NCBI GenBank assembly: GCA_023525715.1
Contig: JAKNSD010000064.1
Coordinates: forward strand, 767,001-831,000
From: Cichorium intybus
Lineage: Eukaryota; Streptophyta; Magnoliopsida; Asterales; Asteraceae
Direction of reading: 5' to 3'
Length of the DNA stretch: 64,000 nucleotides
In this document: positions 57,100-64,000 of the stretch, one piece after another
How the letters are laid out: each line of letters starts with the position of its first letter
How positions within the stretch are numbered: position 1 is the stretch's first letter
Translations under genes and position numbers: made by a program
The notes under the pieces: model-generated
The model's input: only the letters and a program-made list of their open reading frames with translations
The model's database searches: none
What the model was told of the DNA's origin: nothing

Positions 57100-57300
57100 G
57101 AAATGATGAGTTTTTTTTTGGAATGGAACTTCTCTAACGAGGGTATCCGGGTCAGCTTTCGCACACCAACTAATACCCGCTACGAGCATGAGGCTTTTCC
57201 TCATACCCTAGAGTCACTGCAGGCGAATCTCCATGACCATAGAGGCTAAGCACTGCCATGATTTGAACATGTGTCAATGGGTTACTCACTGAAATGATGA
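57100..57300 (-). mobile_element. SINE, minus strand, with 10-bp TSD
   Basis: The element is 57110-57290. A T run at 57111-57119 is its poly(A) tail in reverse. Near its 5' end is a Pol III B-box-like GTTCAAATC. Internal text such as GCGGGTATTAGTTGGTGTGC and GACCCGGATACCC belongs to a widespread plant tRNA-derived SINE family. The duplication GAAATGATGA (57100-57109 and 57291-57300) is exact. The A box is absent, so it is 5'-truncated. It interrupts the left arm of the foldback element. Confidence 0.88.
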
Positions 57301-58051
57301 AATTCATTGTAAGTTTAAAGGGCAAAGTGAAAAGAGTAGGAGTTGGAGAGATGGAGGAACGAGGTCACGAGAATGAGAGAGTAGTCGAGTGAGACTATGG
57401 AGTATAGAAGAGAAAGAAAAAAACTAAAAAAGAAGTCTTGACCTAGACGGCTAAGTCGTTTTCACGTTACAAAATGACTTGATCCAAAGTTTTTACTTTT
57501 ATATATGATCATCGTTTTGGGTTTATCAAAATTATCTAAAGAATTAAGAAAAATTGCATATAAATAAACGGGTTATTTTCGTGTTGAAACTTTCAACCCT
57601 AACCCCATTTATAATCGCATTGTGTTGTTTCAACCTGTTTAATTAAATGTGTTGAATCTATTGTCCAAACTTATTTATTTCGTATTGGTTTGACGTGGTG
57701 AGTCAATTTTTTTCACCTTTACTTTTAATCTAACAGACTTCAGCATTAGGATGACTTGTCTTTTAAGAAATAACAAATAATTTTACATGATCTGTTTTCT
57801 AAATTGGAAAAGTTTATTGATAAAGCCCACGCTTAACAAGGAACTAGACAGGGCAACGATCAACAAAATAGTTTACAAGCATAAAGATGTGAAACAAACC
57901 CACTCAGACCAATTACATACACCTTATTTTGACATGTGGTCAGGTTGACGATTAAGGATGACAATGTAGAGCTTTCAAATTTTAGAAGGCCACGAGTTGT
58001 GTGGTTTCATTTAGACTATGTAATGATATTTATATTGTAACCACCTCGCTC

Positions 58052-58291
58052 TTAGGCTGAAGGGTGTGCTAGCCGGAGAGAACGCGAGGAGCCGGGGAGA
58101 GAGAAAGAGATTAGCCAATGAGAAGGGACCAAGTGGAAGAGAAGGCGTTCTTGGAACGTCTTCAGTAGCACGCGTGAGGACGTGTGAGAAGGAGCACATA
58201 GGAGAACGCAAGAGGGGGCGGTGTTTGGCCGCGTTCTAGGCGCCATCTCAGCAAGGACGCGGGTGTGCGTCCGGCACACCCTTCAGCCTTA
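58052..58291. mobile_element. PIF/Harbinger MITE, 234 bp
   Basis: The element is 58055-58288. Its 15-bp perfect terminal repeats are GGCTGAAGGGTGTGC, flanked by TTA on both sides (58052-58054, 58289-58291). GC-rich and non-coding. The first ten terminal bases equal those of the PIF element ending at 55382. Confidence 0.92.
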
Positions 58292-58524
58292 TAAAGCAAA
58301 CTAACTTTTTTAAAATTGGGATCGTATGTTTTTCCGCAACCCCAACTCTGAAATGATTTTGAAGTAAAGACCCAAACGACTTTTAAATGGTGCTTAAACG
58401 CATTTACTGCATTGAGATGCTTCGGGGCCAAATTTCCCGCATGTGATGATCTATAAATTTTGATAAGAACTCGTGTGTTTATAAATGATGTTTTTACATT
58501 TACCCTTAGCGAGGGGTGTTATAA

Positions 58525-59440
58525 TTCGCGCTCTCTCGCATCTTCATTTCAAGGGTTTTTTCTTAAACAATTTGTGCTCGATTAAAGTTACTCATTTTTG
58601 GACGGATACATGGTTGGGTTCGATACCTTTTAAGCAAAAATACCATTGGGTCTATGCTTTGGAAATGAATAAGGATGGCCTTGTAGCATATCAAATTCAT
58701 TAGCCTTCTTGAGCTCGATTTTTGCATAGGGAGCCGAGGAGAGGGATGGAAGGCACTCAATGGATTAATTTGAATAATGAGTTATGTCAGTTTTAATTCT
58801 CAGATTCGAAAGATCGTTTGGTTTGGGCTATTGATTCGATCGGGGTTTTATCGGTTGCCACGACTAGAGATTTTTTGGATGGTAGAATTTTGATCACAAG
58901 TGAAATGTCTACTAAATGGAACGAAACAACTTTGTTCCAATCAAGTTGAACATTTTACTTTGAAGAATTATTTTAAACTGAATCCCCTACACGAGTTAAT
59001 CATTCTAATAAAGATATCGATTTGGACACCACACTATAAACTATTTTGGCTTCTGATGAAGAGTCTACTCATCATCTTTTTCTTTCTTAGCCCCAACCTT
59101 TTGGAGATATGCTGATTAGTTGGTAGATGATGGGGTATCGATTGCCCTTCTCTTATTTCCATTAATACTTAGATTAATTGGATGGATACGATAAAGCTTA
59201 ATACCGGTCAACAAAAATGCTTGGATGCAGTCATCATTAGTATATTCTGGGCTCTTTGGAAGTTTCGTAACAATCATATTTTTGAACCTGCTAAACCCAA
59301 GAAATCATATGTTTTCGACGACATTGGGTCTCTTTCTTTCTTTTAGATAGAAACAGAAATAAAAAAAATGTAATATTGGTTGGTGGGATGGCTTCATATC
59401 CCTTCTTTTGTTTTTGCTTCTATGGCTTTCTAATTTGTTA
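58525..59440 (+). pseudogene. L1-type LINE ORF2, C-terminal remnant
   Basis: Broken frames show the region after the RT domain: FWTDTWLGSIPFKQKYHW and YALEMNKDG; then FSRRPRRGMEGTQW, DRLVWAIDSIG, VATTRDFLDG; then the zinc-finger RVT part (DEESTHHLFLS, NLLEIC); and finally the C-terminal tail (KCLDAVIISIFWALWKFRNN, IFEPAKPKKSYVFDDI). Several stops and frameshifts; RT and endonuclease are absent. The plus-strand orientation runs opposite to the 3' LINE/SINE end that follows. Confidence 0.8.
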
Positions 59441-59448
59441 TACTAGTT

Positions 59449-59640
59449 TTTTTTTTTTTTTGAACGGTAACCAAATTTTATAAAATAAGCTAACAAAATG
59501 CTAGCGTAAAAAAGTTACAACGTTCGAGAGAGTATGAACCTTCATAATACATTGTCAAATTAAACAATAAAAACAAAAACAATCACTATAATCAAAAGTG
59601 CCATAAAATGTATCAGGAAAATATGCAGATAGTATCCAAG
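59449..59640 (-). mobile_element. Poly(A) end of a minus-strand retroelement
   Basis: A 15-16-base T run (59449-59461 region) is followed by GAACGGTAACCAAATTTTAT. In reverse this is an A-tailed 3' end typical of plant non-LTR elements. No coding sequence or target duplication was seen. Confidence 0.45.
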
Positions 59641-60705
59641 CCCGTATATCATTTTAATCCCAATTCCCAAGGTGTTAAAAATAAAAACAATAAAAATATG
59701 AGAACCTCAAAATTTATTGCGTTTTGGATATATGTTGTAATTTGAATAATTCGGTATCGTATTTTTATTATTTTCATTAAACGTTCTAGAAAAGCAATGA
59801 TTTGTTAAGTATTTAATTTGGGTCAACTACGAAAAATAACAACAGTTTTATTAAATTTGCCGGTCAATATTTTGTTTCTATTTTTATTCATGGTAGCCAT
59901 GTATTTATAATTCCCATTACTATAAGGCCAATAGGATGCAAAAAAAAAAAAAAAAAGACTATTATTATTAGTAAAAGTAATTATATTTAAAAGTGACAAA
60001 AACTGACATGACACGTTAATACGATACGAAATAAACGAGTTTGGGTAAGAGATTTCAATTCGTTTAATTGAACTGGTTGACACAATACAACACGATTATT
60101 AAACGGGTAAGGTTAAGGTTGAGAGTTTCAACTTGAAGATGACACAAACATGACCCGTTTACTTATATGCAAGTTTTTTTTAATTCTTTGGATAAATCAT
60201 ACAAACCCAAAACAAAACCAGATATTAATGGACAACTTTTGGTTAAGTCATTTTGTAATATAGTAATTTTATCTCCTAAATTAATACTTAGTTTTTAGGT
60301 TTTTCATTCTCTTATATACGCTACAGTCTCATTCAGGCAATCTCTCATTCTTGTGACCTCGTTCATCCGTTTTTCCAACTTCTATTCTTTCCATTTTTTT
60401 CATTTCAACTTGCAATGAAATTTTCCTTTTCGCCTCCCAACTTCTATTCTTTTCAGTTTTTCTTTTCATTTATGTCTCAACAACTTTTATTGTTTCAAAA
60501 TTTTTAGTATTTTAACATGATACGACATTACACATTTACAAGGTTTACTCCCTAAACCCGCTAACCCGACAAGAACTCGACACTAAAACAAATTGGTTGA
60601 CACAATACGACACGTTTATTAAACGGGATGTGTTAGAGTCGAGCTCTCTCAACCTGTTTAAAGTTTTGACTCGACACGACACGGCACGTTTATCAAGTCT
60701 AATTA

Positions 60706-60797
60706 TAATTGAAAAAATAACTAGAAAGCAAACTAATGTTATTAGTGGAATTTAAAAAACACATGCAATAATCGATAATATCAGTATACAACACATT
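60706..60797. other. Short spacer
   Basis: AT-rich with no feature. Confidence 0.4.
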
Positions 60798-61002
60798 AGT
60801 TTGAGAAATTGTTTTTGTTCCTACATTTTATTCCTACTAATCTTCCTACCCAAGTTAAATTGTGACATATGTATTAAAATATTATTAGTTTTATTAAGTG
60901 TGACACTTGTCATAATTTCACATGGGTAGAAATAAAGATAGGAATAAAAGTTAGAAATGAATACAATTACTCAGTTTGAGAAATTGTTTTTGTTCCTACA
61001 TT
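60798..61002. mobile_element. Small MITE with 30-bp flanking direct repeats
   Basis: The inverted-repeat part is 60810-60966: TTTTATTCCTACTAATCTTC and CTACCC(A)AGT on the left pair with TTTTATTCCTATCTTTATTT and CTACCCATGT in reverse. AGTTTGAGAAATTGTTTTTG (30 bp in all with TTCCTACATT) occurs at 60798-60827 and 60973-61002, overlapping the left arm. Confidence 0.6.
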
Positions 61003-62346
61003 AGTTTTGTTACAGTTACTTAACCCATTTGATTAAGTATTACATCTGCCTCAATATGAAACAAAACAATTTCAAACAAGTTTGACATTATCAAAGAGAG
61101 TGGTCCAATCACATTTAACATAGGACCCAACCAACATGTAACCCTTACATGTCAATAAATGGTGTGTTTCTTAAAACAGTAAAAAAGACACTATACTTGC
61201 AATATGTTAATTATTCACCTTTGTTTTCATGGTCCATGACGAAAAACATGCGAATGAATGGTTTATTGTCACTTTACATGTCTTCAGATAACAACATTAT
61301 AGATTTTTGTGGGGCGATGTTTCACACTGTACTATTGAGATGAATACTAGATGTCAAAAAATGGACCATGATAGATTTTAATGCATTTTTTTAAACCCAA
61401 ATTGTGCTTAATTTGGATAAGTAGCTTTTATGTTTATTGATATAATTTTAAATATTTGATTAATAATTAAATAATGAATTATTTTAAGATACGTTATAAG
61501 CACAAGCTTTAAAGGGTTTGGAAGTAACAAAAGTTCCAAATGTCCCGTGATAGTTTCTGTCGAGCTACATATATCTAAACTTCAATTTACGAAGTTGCCC
61601 TCAGCTTTATGTTGATTTGTCAAAAGTGATCGTATATTTTTTCAAATAGTTTAACCTTTTCTTTTAGTTCAAATCTTACATTTAATTATTATTCAGTTCA
61701 TTTTACTATTGACCTTGGTGAAAATCACTTGTATGTGATAACAAAAGAGATCCAACATGAAAGAGATAAGTAAAAAGGTAAAATAACAATGTCAGTTTAC
61801 ACTTCTTTTTGTACGACGGAACACTCTGTTTGTTTCATGTGATTTTGTTTCAACATTTTCAGTCCTTTTCATGCGCTAACTAATTGATATTGTTAACGTT
61901 TTTTGGTTTTTGTGTAGATATTTGAATGTACAGAAAAACTTATATATGACAGCATAACAAGTTATTGAGTTGTTTTTTTTTTATAAACTTTTATTTAGTC
62001 ATTTAGTTAACTTAAACATACATATTCTTCATATTTATAGTTGTCTTTTTCTTTCATTGTATTCACTTTCTATTCAATAATAAACTTTAGTCGTTTCATT
62101 TAATATTAGTTTACAGGATATTAGATTTGTATTCAATTTATGTATTTTCATTTGATGATTGAGGAATACTTTGTAGCAGGCACCAGTTGCACGAATCGAA
62201 CTCGTATTTGTTGGGAATGCTTTTCAATGTCACTAGTATTTGATTGTCGCTGATGTTTTCGTTCATTTGGTATTCATCTGATTTGATCGATGCTGGTATT
62301 TGTTGGTATCTACTGCTAGTATTGGTTCATTTTGAAATCTGTCAAT
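61003..62346. other. Intergenic DNA and leader of the Copia remnant
   Basis: No gene. 62170-62346 (with TGGTATCTACTGC) may be the leader of the Copia gag at 62347, but no LTR end was recognised. Confidence 0.4.
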
Positions 62347-62680
62347 ATGTCTCGTAAAGATGATTCTATTCAGTCTATTAGTACTCAACTTGATGACAAA
62401 AATTATGCATATTAGAGTTATGTGATGAAGAACTTTCTACGTGGTAAACATATGTGGGGTTAAGTTACTGGAACGTGAAGTAAACCTAATGATCAAAAGA
62501 CTACTAACTAAGACACTTTACATGATACATGGGAGACAACTAATTTCAAGATTATAACTTGGATCAACAAATTTTGTAACACAATACATTGCCACCAAGT
62601 TGGCGAAGTATGAATGTATGATACAACAAAAGAAGTTAAGAATTACTTGGATCGACTATAGACTCAAACTAATTTTGTTA

Positions 62681-63072
62681 AGCGGTACTAGAGGTGCACA
62701 AACACCGGTTTTTCAGAAAACGAGTTTTAAAAAAAAAAGAATTGTTCAGTTCGAGTTCGAGTTCGGGTTCGGGTTCGGGTTCGGGTTCGGGTTCGGGTTC
62801 GGGTTCGGGTTTGGGTTCGGGTTCGGGCTTGTGTTCATGTTCGGGTGAAACCTAATCGATTTTAGCCAGGTTTTATTTGAAATGAAATTGAATAAAAAAC
62901 CGGTTTTTTCTGGGTTTTTACGGTTTTTTTAACCAATTCAGTTCGGTTTTTCGAAAAAAAAAACAGAGGTAAAAAAACCGCTTTGTAATGCTTTTTTAAA
63001 ACCTATTTAAAACCGATTATTAAATTACCAGTTAATAAAAACCGGTTTATTTTATGCACCTCTAAGCAATAC
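62681..63072. mobile_element. hAT MITE, 376 bp, inside the Copia gag
   Basis: The element is 62689-63064. Terminal repeats TAGAGGTGCA on both ends. Flanks AGCGGTAC (62681-62688) and AGCAATAC (63065-63072) form an 8-bp duplication with two changes. Gag homology continues exactly across the excised element. It is rich in ACCGGTTTT and holds the TTCGGG array. Confidence 0.85.
62753..62835. repeat. (TTCGGG)n hexanucleotide array
   Basis: About 13 units of TTCGAG/TTCGGG/TTTGGG inside the hAT MITE. It is not the plant telomere repeat TTTAGGG. Confidence 0.95.
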
Positions 63073-63545
63073 TAGTTAGGAACAGATGTCTGGGGACTCC
63101 AGCAAAATACTATGAGTGTTCATGATTTTTATGATGATATAGCTGATTTGTGGGATTAGTTGGCCCTTACAAAATTTGTTGAGTTAATGTCATTCATACC
63201 CTACACATTGCTAAGAGAGAAAAGCAACATTTGGTTCAATTTTTATGGCGTTATGGTATCATTTTGAAGGGTTACGTGGAACAATCATTTATCATACCTC
63301 GCTTCCCACTGTTGGGTAGGTTGTTATTGAATTGATCGTAGAGGAGACTCGTCTAAAGTCTTTGGGGTCTAAAGCATCCACTAATCCTGCTATTTTTACG
63401 ATTCCTCAACAACCTCAGGCTACAAACTAGTCTAGACCAGCTTCTAAAGTTGCTTTTGATGAATGTGTTTTTTGCAATTAGAAGAATCATTGGAAATCTA
63501 AGTGTCCATTGTTACTTAGCAAAGCAAAATAACAACAACAAACTC

Positions 63546-64000
63546 CACACCATAATGTACCATCTAGAACTTTTCAGTTTCACCCTTTTGGTCCTTCCTC
63601 ATGGATATCTCGTACACCACCGTCAACCTTTGTTATCGTTGTGCCTTCTTTATAAACTAATCACAATGCTACCATCATGGTACCACATCACCTCTGTTTT
63701 GAATCCTAATGGTTATGATCACTTCAGAAAGTTTATGGCTACTAATCTACTATACTGTTGGTGGTTGTTGAAGCCAACAAAATTAATACCTTAATTCTCT
63801 AACACAAAATAGTGTATAGCGGTAAATGGATCGAATCCACGGAGACCGGTTCAATTTGTAATTTTATGCGATCATTTCATAAAAATATATTTTTACAAAC
63901 AAGTAAAATAAAAAAAGGGATTTTGTTTGTTGAGTTTAAAATGTAAACAAGAAATGTAATTAACAAGGTGGTGTGAAAATATAATATGACGATTCAACAA
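63546..64000. other. Decayed end of the Copia remnant and intergenic DNA
   Basis: Protein-like text (SRTFQFHPFGPSSWISRTPP) continues to about 63640, then nothing is recognised. Confidence 0.35.

Larger units (their letters stand above)
56844..60705. mobile_element. 3.9-kb foldback element with arms of about 0.7-0.8 kb
   Basis: The left arm (56844 to about 57680, including a later SINE) and the right arm (about 60000-60705) are inverted copies. Matching blocks in order: GATAAAC(T)TG...GTCGTGTC with CAGGTTGAGAGA; GTATCA..TTAAAATACTAAA; GGCGAAAAGGAAAA; AGAGTAGGAGTTGG; GAACGAGGTCACGAGAATGA; and TTGCATATAAATAAACGGGT with GTTGAAACTTTCAACC. The centre holds a Harbinger MITE and L1 pieces. No transposase of its own and no clear target duplication. 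Superfamily undecided: MULE or a foldback type. Confidence 0.75.
62347..63545 (+). pseudogene. Copia gag remnant split by a hAT MITE
   Basis: Starts at ATG 62347 (MSRKDDSIQSISTQLDDKNY) with the UBN2-type Gag (YVMKNFLRGKHMWG, TWETTNFKIITWIN, NYLDRL). It is interrupted at 62689-63064, then resumes (TMSVHDFYDDIADLW, ELMSFIPYTLLREK, SKASTNPAIFTIPQQPQATN) to a CCHC knuckle (CVFC...KNHWKSKC) near 63465-63510. Several stops and shifts occur. No protease or polymerase follows in the window, and the DNA after 63545 decays. It is a different lineage from the Copia element at 41228-46275. Confidence 0.75.

Noticed and set aside
58011..58431. Minus-strand frames of 66-89 codons
   Set aside because: They lie over the GC-rich Harbinger MITE and show no protein similarity.
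62753..62835. Interstitial telomere repeat
   Set aside because: The unit is TTCGGG, not TTTAGGG, and it lies inside a hAT MITE.

Overview
This window is plant nuclear DNA, from a eudicot and most likely an Asteraceae. It is AT-rich and carries intron-containing genes with short T-rich introns and plant-type splice sites. Almost everything between the genes is transposable elements of plant lineages: Athila, SIRE and Ale-type LTR elements, PIF/Harbinger, hAT, Mutator-like, L1 and SINE. The Asteraceae assignment is an inference from the character of the Athila, SIRE and PIF sequences and cannot be proved from sequence alone.

I recognise three host genes. (1) A single-exon F-box gene of the Arabidopsis At5g15710 type at 32571-33875 (+). 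(2) A BIM2-like bHLH gene at 38550-41051 (+), with seven coding exons that join in frame to 323 codons. One of its introns must use a GC-AG splice pair. (3) A gene for a mannan-synthesis-related (MSR1/MSR2-like) putative O-fucosyltransferase at 51482-53872 (-), with eight exons that join in frame to 508 codons. A short open stretch at 593-730 (-) may be the last exon of a gene I do not recognise.

Layout from left to right. 1-5 kb: AT-rich sequence, a minus-strand Copia LTR with leader, and a PIF transposase fragment. 5-8.5 kb: long (TA)n arrays that bracket a terminal-inverted-repeat element and a 315-bp direct repeat. 8.5-23.4 kb: a damaged Athila (Ty3/gypsy) element whose PR-RT-INT region is gone; in its place lies a 5'-truncated SIRE-type Copia element (RT/RNase H end, env-like ORF, one LTR), and a hAT element sits in its 3' part. 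23.4-32 kb: a tRNA-like SINE piece, Mutator-like elements, and a PIF/Harbinger element split by a 1.75-kb solo LTR. 32-36.5 kb: the F-box gene and mostly empty DNA. 36.5-46.3 kb: a PIF accessory gene, BIM2, and an intact-looking Ale-type Copia element with identical LTRs inserted antisense into the BIM2 3' UTR. 46.9-50 kb: a Mutator-type MITE and TA arrays. 51.3-55.4 kb: the MSR-like gene, with a PIF accessory element directly upstream. 56.4-61 kb: a 3.9-kb foldback element with arms of about 0.7-0.8 kb, carrying a SINE, a Harbinger MITE and an L1 fragment. 62.3-63.5 kb: a decayed Copia gag split by a hAT MITE.

The three host genes form no pathway. The most informative content is the order of nested insertions, many of which are proved by target-site duplications that I could read directly, and the contact between young elements and the BIM2 and MSR-like genes.
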